Shown: positions 34,596 through 41,670 of the stretch, in pieces
How the letters are laid out: the number at the start of each line of letters is the position of its first letter
Position numbering within the stretch: the first letter of the stretch is position 1
NCBI RefSeq assembly: GCF_000698575.1
Contig: NZ_JFHD01000046.1
Span: forward strand, 1 to 46,023
Length of the DNA: 46,023 nt
Direction of reading: 5' to 3'
Source: Caballeronia zhejiangensis
Lineage (GTDB): Bacteria > Pseudomonadota > Gammaproteobacteria > Burkholderiales > Burkholderiaceae
Notes under the pieces: generated by a model
The model's database searches: none
What the model was told of the DNA's origin: nothing
The model's input: the letters and a program-made list of their open reading frames with translations, nothing else
Program-made: the position numbers and the translations under genes

Positions 34596-34771
34596 AGCGG
34601 CTCGCCGCGGCACGGCTGAGCTCAAGCCTCAACGGGGTTCGAGTTGCTGGCGCTATAGACCTCTACACGCGCAGCTGGCTCGGCAGACTAGCATAGACCC
34701 TCCTTTTTTTCTGGTCCGCTGTTTGCGTCAGTGAGGCTGGGAATTGTTCACACAGCAGACGGAGGCTGACT

Positions 34772-34945
34772 ATGAACGAGACCAGGTGAAGGGCACAGCC
34801 GAGAAGGCAAAATGCAAGCTGAATGCGGGCGTCGGCAAGATGAGCGGCGAATCAACAGGTGAAGGGCCAAGTGCAACAGGGGGCGGGAGACGCCCGGAAG
34901 CAAATCGGCGACGCCAAGGAAGAGATCAAAAAAGATCAACGGTAA
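34772..34945 (+). pseudogene. CsbD-family stress protein gene broken by two compensating indels
   Basis: ATG 34772 follows a strong GGAGG, but the frame ends after five codons (MNETR*). The next frame reads DQVKGTAEKAKCKLNAGVGK then MSG, and from about 34851 the original frame resumes as NQQVKGQVQQGAGDARKQIG and DAKEEIKKDQR to TAA 34943. Removing one base loss near 34779 and one base gain near 34850 restores a 57-residue CsbD-type protein, a common small stress-induced protein of unknown biochemical role. Start and stop are in frame with each other, so the two indels cancel. Confidence 0.72.
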
Positions 34946-35003
34946 GCAACGCAGTGAGCGCCGGAGTTGGGGCGCTTCGATCGTGGTCGGCCCGGAGCAA
35001 GGC

Positions 35004-35258
35004 ATGAACACATCGCACGTGATTGACTTTCGATATCAACGCAACCAAGGTCTGAGACGAACCTACAAAGTGACGTTAAATGTTACAAGGCTGCCGTCGG
35101 GCATATACGCCTACGAATCGTGGGTGCACCACGAAGGATCTTTCAAAGGGAAGGGAATTGTGTTACCTCTCGTCTCGACCCACTTCGACGACGCAATATC
35201 GGAAGCGCGCCGACGCATCGAGAATGATATCGAGCAACTAATCGGCATCTCAGAGTGA
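35004..35258 (+). CDS. Small hypothetical protein
   Basis: 84 residues from ATG 35004 with GGAGCAAGG upstream. The sequence reads SHVIDFRYQRNQGLRRTYKV, TLNVTRLPSGIYAYESWVHH and ends with a helix ISEARRRIENDIEQLIGI, giving a beta-hairpin-rich domain followed by an amphipathic helix. No family is recognised. It overlaps the next open frame by 4 bases if the GTG-type start at 35255 is used, but that start is doubtful. Confidence 0.62.
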   Translation: MNTSHVIDFRYQRNQGLRRTYKVTLNVTRLPSGIYAYESWVHHEGSFKGKGIVLPLVSTHFDDAISEARRRIENDIEQLIGISE

Positions 35259-35356
35259 GCGGGGCCACGGGAAAAGCGGCTCTGCCCTGCTGGCGCAGCA
35301 TTGACCGCGCGCGATCGCCGCATGGAAAGTCCATGGACTTACGGACGCACCGCAAC

Positions 35357-35821
35357 ATGGAAGGCGCACACGTCATTATCGGGTTGTTCTCGTCATACGG
35401 CGACGCAGATGAAGCGCTTCGAGAGCTCCAGGTACGGGGTCTTCGCTGCGACGACGGTCAACTGTATGCGCGGGCGGGTCACGGTCGCACCGGTGCACAT
35501 CGCGTCGGACCGCTTCCCGAAATGCGGGCCCGTGATCGGGCCGAGTACGCAGCTCACGGAGAGCACCTTGGGGTCGTGAGCGGTGCGCGGCGGTTTAGCG
35601 GGCCGAATTGGCAACTCGCTACGCCCGACTTCGCCGCCGGCCAACTACGAGCTTATCCCCGCGAGCGAACCTTGTTGGTGGCCAAGTTATCCGACACGAT
35701 GACGCACGATGTCGCGATCGCAGTGATGTGCGACCACGGCGCGCTCGCGGTAAAAGACACCGCTGGTCACTGGCACTTTTCGTTTCACAAGAGGAGCGGA
35801 GACCAGGACGTCGGCGCATGA
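35357..35821 (+). CDS. Hypothetical protein, possible stress-related
   Basis: 154 residues from ATG 35357 (MEGAHVIIGLFSSYGDADEA), which begins with a beta-strand/helix pattern like small proteins where a 'G-L-F-x-x-x-x-D-A-x-x-A-L' start precedes a ferredoxin-like fold. Upstream frame to 35255 is arginine-rich and less protein-like. The rest (LRCDDGQLYARAGHGRTGAH, TLLVAKLSDTMTHDVAIAVM) carries no known motif. It lies in a run of small genes and relics typical of stress islands. Confidence 0.52.
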   Translation: MEGAHVIIGLFSSYGDADEALRELQVRGLRCDDGQLYARAGHGRTGAHRVGPLPEMRARDRAEYAAHGEHLGVVSGARRFSGPNWQLATPDFAAGQLRAYPRERTLLVAKLSDTMTHDVAIAVMCDHGALAVKDTAGHWHFSFHKRSGDQDVGA

Positions 35822-36151
35822 ACGCATGACCGCCAACGTGGGGCGAATAGCTTTGTCTCGGGCGATAGCTTCGTCCTTCGATTCGCCTATCGAACCGGTC
35901 GCGGCGACTGCACTGCAGAGAAGCTCAAGCTCGCTGAGCGCCGCAGTGCAGTGTTCCGGTGCCTCTTGCCGATGGCCAGCAAAAACGAAGTATCGCGCGA
36001 GTCGGCGCGCAGTGTTACAACCGGCGCAGGTTGCACGTCGCTGCCGACGACATGCCGCCAGACGAGTTCGAGGATCTAAAGATAGAAACCGGGTGACGGA
36101 GTGTCGAGGACTAGCGAACGACCACGTCCGTCGCTTTGCCAACGCCTGCGT
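35822..36151. other. Short gap without a gene
   Basis: A near-perfect inverted repeat GCACTGCAG (35908-35916) / CTGCAGTGC-type sequence around 35943-35951 (GCAGTGCAG) is visible, but there is no coding frame of note. Confidence 0.3.
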
Positions 36152-36204
36152 TTATGCTTTGCATTTGACTTTTTCGCTGACGTCCTCGACCTGATCTTCG
36201 TTAT
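36152..36204 (-). pseudogene. CsbD-like 5' fragment with destroyed start codon
   Basis: A ribosome binding site AAAGGAG (complement of 36212-36218) precedes ATAACGAAGATCAG, where deletion of one G has turned ATGAACGAAGATCAG into a non-start. The frame after it reads NEDQVEDVSEKVKCKA and ends at TAA 36152. It resembles the start of the CsbD gene at 34772 (NEDQVKGTAEKAKCK). The product would be only 17 residues, so it is a relic. Confidence 0.42.
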
Positions 36205-36216
36205 CGCCGTTCTCCT

Positions 36217-36450
36217 TTAGTGTTCCGGATCGGATTGATGGTTCGCCTCCATGGTTCTCCAATGACATGAGGTTTTTCCAGGGTGGGTCATGCGGACGGG
36301 GATCGCCCAAGCGGGAAGTCGAGAAACGCCCGCGGAAAAAATGCGATGAACTTCTTCGAGCGAGGCGGCAAGAATGCCCGCTGCCAGACCGGACCACAGC
36401 GTTCCCTGAAAGACGTCGCGGGTGTAGAACTTCTTGCACTGCGGAGTCAT
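36217..36450 (-). pseudogene. Fragment of a small membrane protein gene
   Basis: From ATG 36450 the frame reads MTPQCKKFYTRDVFQGTLWS and GLAAGILAASLEEVHRIFSA, a basic N-terminus and one membrane-like helix, similar in layout to YagU-type inner-membrane proteins. After ~45 residues the sequence stops being protein-like, while a neighbouring frame at 36270-36220 looks more so, suggesting a frameshift. It may be intact but different from what I expect; confidence is low. Confidence 0.35.
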
Positions 36451-36572
36451 GTTGGCATCCCATCATCGAGCGGGTACAAAGATCGATCGTCGGCCGTGCG
36501 TCCAATTCGTTCCCCGACGCCTTCCGGCCTATGGCGGCCTATGGAAACGCATCCGCTTTGTGACAGTATGCG

Positions 36573-36753
36573 TTAGCAGAAGTTCTTGCTGACGGTCGGC
36601 AGTCCACCAAGAGATGCGACATGTTGACGAGTCGCTGCGCCACGAGTGTCGGACTTCGGCTGCGCAATGTCACGGGCCATACACCGCGACTAATGCCTCG
36701 TCGAGCGCTTCAAGTCGCTCTTTCTCCAGCAATGTCGGCCACCCAATGACGTT
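36573..36753 (-). pseudogene. Remnant of a second dnaE2 3' end
   Basis: Reading the reverse strand gives NVIGWPTLLEKERLEALDEA then LVAVYGP, corresponding to NVIIWQSLLEKQRKEALGAA and LLAVYGT of the intact DnaE2 at 16646. After frame changes the last residues are VAQRLVNMSHLL and PTVSKNFC before TAA 36575-36573, matching VAQRLVDMSHLL and TTVSRNFC. Nucleotide identity between the two sites is visible by eye (for example GATGCGACATGT). The rest of the polymerase is absent, so this is a decayed duplicate or the trace of a displaced second imu cassette. Confidence 0.75.
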
Positions 36754-37068
36754 CCTCCGGTCAGGCGTGGCACTTGATAGCGTTAGGCGGGGCAGTGCGG
36801 GCCACTGGAGGATTCAGGCACCAACGAATGGGCGAGGAGGCACCACGCTACTGATGCTTGGCTGGGCGCAGCACGGCAAAGAACTGTCAGCCATCTAACC
36901 AGCGCAACATATTTTCTTGCGGGGGCTTTGTTCAGATTGAAACCGCAAGACAAGGACTAAGCAAGAAATACGTCCGGGGTGACGTGTGTTGTTGCGTAGT
37001 TCTATTCCCTCGTATCTGCTATTCGCCCGCTCCTGTCAGCGGGCTTTGCTTCGTCGCTACTCGCCGAT
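36754..37068. other. Gap; one weak hairpin
   Basis: No gene seen. GCCCGCT/AGCGGGC with a 6-base loop at 37025-37044 is followed by TTTGCTT, a weak forward-strand terminator candidate for which there is no obvious upstream gene. Confidence 0.35.
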
Positions 37069-37335
37069 TCACCGCAATCGCCCGCTCAGAACCTCCTGCA
37101 CTTTGAACATCGCTATCTTGGGGTCCGCGTGTTCAGCTAACCTACGGGCCGTGATAAGAATCTCCTCTTCGAACGGATCGGGAATCACGACCCGTTCGAC
37201 CTCGCGGATGAATCGAAGCACGTCTATGCAAAGCAACTCCGGATAAGGCCCCGCGCTGTATCGATTTAACTCGGTCATCAAAACAGTCCAGCGGTCGGCC
37301 AATTGACTGAGGGTTTCTTGATAGAAGCCGCGCAT
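37069..37335 (-). CDS. Small hypothetical protein
   Basis: 88 residues from ATG 37335 (MRGFYQETLSQLADRWTVLM). It is helical and acidic, with VLRFIREVERVVIPDPFEEE and ILITARRLAEHADPKIAMF. No motif is recognised and the ribosome binding site is weak. Codon choice and the lack of a better frame support it as a gene. Confidence 0.57.
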   Translation of the reverse strand: MRGFYQETLSQLADRWTVLMTELNRYSAGPYPELLCIDVLRFIREVERVVIPDPFEEEILITARRLAEHADPKIAMFKVQEVLSGRLR

Positions 37336-37589
37336 AATCGAGTCCGTGTAGGGAGCACTCCATATTTACCCGCCGCGCTCCGCCCTGCTACTAGGGCGAA
37401 TCCCCTTGCGTTGGCGCAACTGCCTATTCTTGGCAAAGAGGAACTGGGACCGCCTCCAACAAATGAGCTCGGCGGGTTTGCCGGAAGGTGGTCTGAAAGA
37501 TCCCGAGGCGGTTTCAAGCTTGAGCGCAACAGCGGTTTTGCTGGTTATAGCCATGGGATTAAGCTGCGGAGGCGAGTGTGACGGCGAAG

Positions 37590-38080
37590 GCCTCGAGTGG
37601 CCAATGGAAGGCGTGACGTCGTGCGCGGCCACTCGAACGCCGCATGCCAGCCCAACGCCGTGCCCACGACCAGATTCGCGGCAAGCGGCCCGCGGTGCAG
37701 AATGTGATTAGGCCCGAGCGAGCAATACCGCTTGATCGTCGCCGTCGACGCAGCCGCGCTGCACGCCTCCATTCCGACGGGTTCGGCGCCCGGCGGCAAG
37801 ATCAGTCAGAAGCCGTCGTCGATAGCCGACCGCGATGGTGGCGGCAATCATCGCTTCGACGGCATGGCCGCCTTCCCGCAGCACGGCGAGCACGCCCTGC
37901 GAGGCCTCGAGTGCGGCACAACCGCCATGCCGCGCGAAGGGTCGAAGGTCGGAAAAGTCATCGCTCGGGAGTCGGGAGTTCAGTTGAACGGCGCGCGGCT
38001 TCGTCAGCGCGATATCGGAGATCGCGGTCGCCGAGCAAGCAGAGCGCACCGAGCGCTTCACGTTCGGATGCAACGCCAGC
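37590..38080 (-). pseudogene. Gamma-glutamyltransferase 5' remnant
   Basis: Two reverse frames together carry the family pattern: ALEASQGVLAVLREGGHAVE then AMIAATIAVGY (about 37920-37820), and after a frame change with lost bases, DGF*LILPPGAEPVGMEACS, GPNHILHRGPLAANLVVGTA and LGWHAAFEWP. These match the N-terminal domain of gamma-glutamyltransferases, where an IGGDGFWLI-type block is expected; here Trp is a TGA stop and several residues before it are missing. The catalytic Thr of the small subunit is absent. The enzyme normally acts on glutathione in the periplasm. Confidence 0.72.
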
Positions 38081-38259
38081 GCCGCATCTGCGACGACGGT
38101 CTGCGCGAGGGCCGGTGCGGTCAGTAAACCGATCGACGATTCGTCGGTGTCGCCGCGCAGGTTGTCGGCGAGCCCATGAACGGTTGCGGTGCGAAGTGGT
38201 ACTGCTGTGGCACTGCGCTTCGTTCTGCTTCGACTTCGCGAACGGGCTTAACGTTCAGA

Positions 38260-38829
38260 CTATTCTTTGGCCGAGTCGCCGTCCTCGCGGCGCCGTCCCG
38301 ACCGCGGATGAAAAAACCAGCCGTCCGGATCGCCGACACCGTTCCATTGTTTCAGGGCGCTCGCCGCGGAGTCATAGGTCTCATAGTAGAACGTATCGTC
38401 ATGCCCGAAGGCGTGGATGCCTGCGGCGAGCGCATGCTGCCTGCTGTGATGCGTTAGGATCGCTGCGATTCGGCCATCGTCCAGCAGCTTGAACGGTCGG
38501 CGGTATCCCATCTTGAGAAGGTGATGGTCGGTCGGATCGCCGACAAACGCAGGGGTCAGCATGTCGAGCGCTTGGCGCAAATTTTCCTCAGGCGACAGTG
38601 GGCGAAAGCCGCCGAAGTGCGGCATACCATCGCCAAAGGTCAGCAGCACCTCGCCCCAGTCCCCTTGGCTGTCGCGATACACGAGGCGTTGCTCAGGCGT
38701 GAGCAGTGAAGCGACGTCCTCGACGATGATCCGCTCGATGTCATTTTTCACTGACCGACAGCCCACTTCGTCACGGTCGATCACGCAGACATAGTGATCA
38801 ACGGTAATAAGATCATAGCGGGCGTTCAT
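38260..38829 (-). CDS. Hypothetical protein
   Basis: 189 residues from ATG 38829 (MNARYDLITVDHYVCVIDRD); the frame extends to 38928 with arginine-rich sequence that is not protein-like. The middle reads LVYRDSQGDWGEVLLTFGDG and LRQALDMLTPAFVGDPTDHH; the end has GWFFHPRSGRRREDGDSAKE. No family is recognised. Its start overlaps the end of the frame-shifted gene upstream, so the two formed an operon. Confidence 0.65.
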   Translation of the reverse strand: MNARYDLITVDHYVCVIDRDEVGCRSVKNDIERIIVEDVASLLTPEQRLVYRDSQGDWGEVLLTFGDGMPHFGGFRPLSPEENLRQALDMLTPAFVGDPTDHHLLKMGYRRPFKLLDDGRIAAILTHHSRQHALAAGIHAFGHDDTFYYETYDSAASALKQWNGVGDPDGWFFHPRSGRRREDGDSAKE

Positions 38830-39236
38830 GGCGGTCATGCCAGTGCGGCCCGCCGCCGTTGCGCGGGTGGAGGTAAGCTGACGGGCCGTAGAAGCTGCCC
38901 CGCTTGCGCACGTCGAGCTCGGACGCATGGTCGATCGTCCGGCTGCGCATTTGCAACGCTTCCTCCGTCTGCTTGATATTGCCGGGCCTCGTACTGTTTA
39001 GCGCCCCGAGGGCGCGAGAGACACGCCGCGATGGAGCCGCCATGCGGTGAGCGCGACAGCAAAAGCACTACGGCCGCGGCTGACTTCGGATGCAGCGTGA
39101 CGCCCGGCCGCTGGAACGTAGCCAGATCGCGCGTCTCACCATTGTCCAGCGTCATGCGAGTCGGAACGTTGGTTTGCTTGCGCACGTTGTCGGCCAACGG
39201 GACCAACTTCTTTTCCGAGAACATCATTTTGTCCAT
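38813..39236 (-). pseudogene. Frame-shifted hypothetical gene
   Basis: From ATG 39236 one frame reads MDKMMFSEKKLVPLADNVRK, then TNVPTRMTLDNGETRDLATF and QRPGVTLHPKSAAAVVLLLS; after about 39000 the protein-like sequence moves to the next frame as NIKQTEEALQMRSRTIDHAS, ELDVRKRGSFYGPSAYLHPR and NGGGPHWHDRHERPL, ending at 38813. One single-base indel near 39000 explains this. The family is not recognised. With the indel repaired the protein would be ~140 residues and overlap the next gene by 17 bases. Confidence 0.55.
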
Positions 39237-39429
39237 CAAAGGCCTCAGGATTCGAGCTCGCCTGCAAACGTTGCACCGCGAATCAGGCATGAAGGCGTTT
39301 AATCCGAAAGACATCGACATAGCGCGCGAATGGCGCGGTCGTCGACACGCTCGCTTAGCTCGATCGCGTTCGAAGTGGACGATTCCGACCCGGCGATAGG
39401 AGCTATTCGCGAGTCCGCTGGCTACGTCC

Positions 39430-39443
39430 TGAAAAATATATCA
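39430..39443 (+). promoter_or_regulatory. Palindromic operator-like motif upstream of the UspA gene
   Basis: TGAAAAATATATCA, a near-palindrome with TGA-N8-TCA arms, lies 38 bases before the UspA start. A 13-of-14 match occurs at 40600-40613. The similarity extends on the 3' side (CACAATATGA against CATAATGTGA). The bound factor is unknown. Confidence 0.5.
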
Positions 39444-39480
39444 CAATATGAGCTAACGGCGCTGACGATGCGGAGGACCC

Positions 39481-39933
39481 GTGAGCAGCTATCAGCGAAT
39501 TCTGTTGTGCTATGACGCCACGGCCGTGGGGCGTCGCACGCTTCGTCTTGGCGCTCATCTCGCCCGCGATCTTCACGGGGAAACGCATCTGCTAGCGGTC
39601 GTCGATGACACGGAGTGGACGCGCGGCGTTCCCGTCATTCCTGCAGTGTCGTTTGAACTTCAAGAGCGAACCGCCAAGGACTTGCTGCATGAAGGCGTGG
39701 ACGAGCTGGCGGATCTCGGCGTCGTGGCGCAGCGCCATCTGGCGGTCGGGAATCCGATGATGGAAATTTCCGCTTTCGCGAAAGCGCTCGACATCGATCT
39801 AATCGTCATCGGACATCACCGGAGCGGTCGGTTCTACCGTTGGTGGACCGGTCAAGACGAGAGCCGGTTGCTCGATCAAGTGTCCTGCAGCGTACTTGTG
39901 ATTATGGAGCCGCAGGAGCTGAAGACGCATTAG
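39481..39933 (+). CDS. Universal stress protein, UspA family
   Basis: 150 residues from GTG 39481, with GCGGAGGA ending 4 bases upstream. The Usp fold is clear: YQRILLCYDATAVGRRTLRL (strand 1 and helix), LLAVVDDTEWTRG (strand 2) and IDLIVIGHHRSGRFYRWWTG, then SCSVLVIMEP. The G-x-x-x-G…-S type nucleotide-binding loop is partly kept (GHHRSGRF), so ATP binding is possible. Usp proteins act in the cytosol in responses to starvation, oxygen shift or DNA damage. The upstream palindrome shared with the transducer gene at 40694 suggests common control. Confidence 0.93.
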   Translation: MSSYQRILLCYDATAVGRRTLRLGAHLARDLHGETHLLAVVDDTEWTRGVPVIPAVSFELQERTAKDLLHEGVDELADLGVVAQRHLAVGNPMMEISAFAKALDIDLIVIGHHRSGRFYRWWTGQDESRLLDQVSCSVLVIMEPQELKTH

Positions 39934-39980
39934 AAAGGCCCGCGCCGTTCGTCCGAACTCAAACGCTCGTGCAAAGGAGT

Positions 39981-40333
39981 ATGACGAAGATAGTCAAATT
40001 TCGTTCGAAGGCCACGCCCGATGTCCTCATGTTGCGCGACCTCGCAGGCTTTGGCGTGATTGATAAGCGTATCGGTCTCGAGACGTCATACTGCCGAGCG
40101 AGTTTGACACCGCGAATGATCGCTTTGAGAAGGTCCTGAAGGAAGACGAATGCATCGCTTACGAGCATGGTGCAATTTATCATCCGCTGTCGCATGCTGC
40201 CGCGCGGACCGGGTTGGGTCTCCAATCGCGGGCGCTTCCGTTCCTCGATATGTTGCGGGAGGCTGGGCGCAATGACGCGGACATCATCTGCAGCGCCGGA
40301 AAATCGAGACTAGTGGCGCCTCGTGCGGAGTAA
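39981..40333 (+). pseudogene. Frame-shifted DUF1840-type gene
   Basis: ATG 39981 follows AAAGGAG and reads MTKIVKFRSKATPDVLMLRD, then after about 40075 the protein-like sequence moves to another frame: DVILPSEFDTANDRFEKVLK, EDECIAYEHGAIYHPLSHAA and GLQSRALPFLDMLREAGRND, ending at TAA 40331. The FRSKA-x-DVxML start and SRALPFLDMLREA end match DUF1840, a small protein family common in betaproteobacteria with no known function. An indel near 40080 separates the halves. Confidence 0.67.
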
Positions 40334-40389
40334 ACCAACCGCATCTTTGGTGCCGCCTGGCGCCAAAGCGTCATCGAAAGTGACCAACA

Positions 40390-40575
40390 CTAAGAAATGA
40401 TCGGCACAGCTTCAATCAGCGCAAAGCCGATCAGCGCGCCCAGCACCGCGCCGACTATCCGCGGATGCCAGCGCTCAAGGTGCAGCCTCGCGAACAGCGC
40501 TCCGACGAAGATGATCCCCAGCAGCGAGAAGACGGCGATGACATATCCGATCTCGAAGTCGTTGTTGATCAACAT
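40390..40575 (-). CDS. Small two-helix membrane protein
   Basis: 61 residues from ATG 40575 with a good GGGAGGAG upstream. Two hydrophobic segments (YVIAVFSLLGIIFVGALFA and IVGAVLGALIGFALIEAVPI) flank a basic loop RLHLERWHPR, consistent with an inner-membrane hairpin. Function unknown. It is divergent from the transducer-like gene at 40694, with the shared palindrome in between. Confidence 0.75.
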   Translation of the reverse strand: MLINNDFEIGYVIAVFSLLGIIFVGALFARLHLERWHPRIVGAVLGALIGFALIEAVPIIS

Positions 40576-40599
40576 GGCTCCTCCCGCGTCGTGCTATTG

Positions 40600-40613
40600 T
40601 GAAATATATATCA
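40600..40613 (+). promoter_or_regulatory. Second copy of the palindromic motif, upstream of the transducer-like gene
   Basis: TGAAATATATATCA, a near-palindrome (TGA-N8-TCA) that differs by one base from 39430-39443. It lies between the divergent genes at 40575 and 40694 and could control either. Confidence 0.5.
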
Positions 40614-40693
40614 TAATGTGATGTATGCAAGCGACGAAGGGAGCGGTTTTTGCTTAATCATCGTTGACGTACGGCGATGAATGAGGAGGCTGC

Positions 40694-41068
40694 ATGAGCG
40701 CGATAGGAAAAAGCAGATGGGCGATCGCTGAAGGCTATCTGCCGCCGTATAGCAATGGCGACGGTGCGGATCTGCAGAGCCACGAGGCGGCGTGCATCCT
40801 CAACGCGGGTGAGGAAGACGCGCATATCGAAGTTACGATCTTCTTCAAGGATCGCGCACCCGCCGGGCCATATCGCATCACCGTGCCAGCCAGGCGGACG
40901 TGGCATATGCGCTTCAATGATCTCTGCGAACCCGAGAGAATACCAACTGGGACTGAGTACGCGAGCTACTTCGAATCGGATGTACCTGTGGTCATTCAGC
41001 ACGCTCGCCTCGATTCGCGGCAATCGGAGCTGGCTTTGTTGACCACGGTCGCATTTGGCAGCGACTGA
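40694..41068 (+). CDS. Sensory-rhodopsin-transducer-family protein (ASRT-like)
   Basis: 124 residues from ATG 40694 with GAGGAGG upstream. The sequence follows the family: KSRWAIAEGYLPPYSNG, SHEAACILNAGEEDAHIEVT, FFKDRAPAGPYRITVPARRT, WHMRFNDLCEPERIPTGTEY and SDVPVVIQHARLDSRQSELA. The family is named after the soluble transducer of Anabaena sensory rhodopsin, a beta-sandwich tetramer. No rhodopsin gene is in this window; most bacterial members lack one, and a carbohydrate- or small-ligand-binding role has been proposed for the fold. Cytosolic. Confidence 0.9.
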   Translation: MSAIGKSRWAIAEGYLPPYSNGDGADLQSHEAACILNAGEEDAHIEVTIFFKDRAPAGPYRITVPARRTWHMRFNDLCEPERIPTGTEYASYFESDVPVVIQHARLDSRQSELALLTTVAFGSD

Positions 41069-41136
41069 CACTTGACGGCGCGGAACGTTGAACGCCAATG
41101 CACGGTTCTTGGTCTACAGGTTGGTGGGGACTCGAG

Positions 41137-41554
41137 ATGAAGACTTCCTGGTTCCTTTGCTCCTCGAATTAAACTCGCTCGACTTGCCGGGCGCTCCTGG
41201 ACGTTCGTCACTGCTGCAAGCCTCGTGTTTGGTTGGGCAGCATCAGGCCCGCTGTTTCACTTCAGCGATACTTGGCAACTGGTGATCAATACGTCGACCA
41301 CGATTGTTTCGTTTCTCATGGTATTTCTGATTCACGATGCTCAGAACCGAGACACGGCGGCCATGCAGATCAAGCTCGATGAGATCATCCGAGCGATAGA
41401 TACCGCGCACAACGCGCTGCTCGATTTCGATCAACTGGATCAGAAAGAACTCGCTGAGTTTCGGAAGCATTACGAGAGACTTGCAAAAGAAGCGCGCAGC
41501 GACTTGCGGTTGTCGAGCAGCGGCGCAAAAATCCTGAACCGTGTCGAGCACTAA
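41137..41554 (+). pseudogene. Low-affinity iron permease-like gene with N-terminal frameshift
   Basis: From about 41156 one frame reads FAPRIKLARLAGRSWTFVTA, ASLVFGWAASGPLFHFSDTW, QLVINTSTTIVSFLMVFLIH and NRDTAAMQIKLDEIIRAIDT, then a helical tail. This matches the membrane/core part of the family Pfam calls low-affinity iron permease. The likely ATG at 41137 (MKTSWF…) is in another frame and hits a stop after 11 codons; removal of one base near 41153 would join them. It could alternatively start at GTG 41225 and make a shorter protein without the first helix, so a functional gene is not excluded. Confidence 0.62.
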
Positions 41555-41670
41555 ACCAAGCGTGCGCAAGGACGCAGTGCCCAAGGCAAAGCGAGCGTCC
41601 ACAATGCATCATTGATCGACATGTTGCATTCTCTCGTCGAATCGCCTTCTGTGGGAGTTTAACGATGCGC

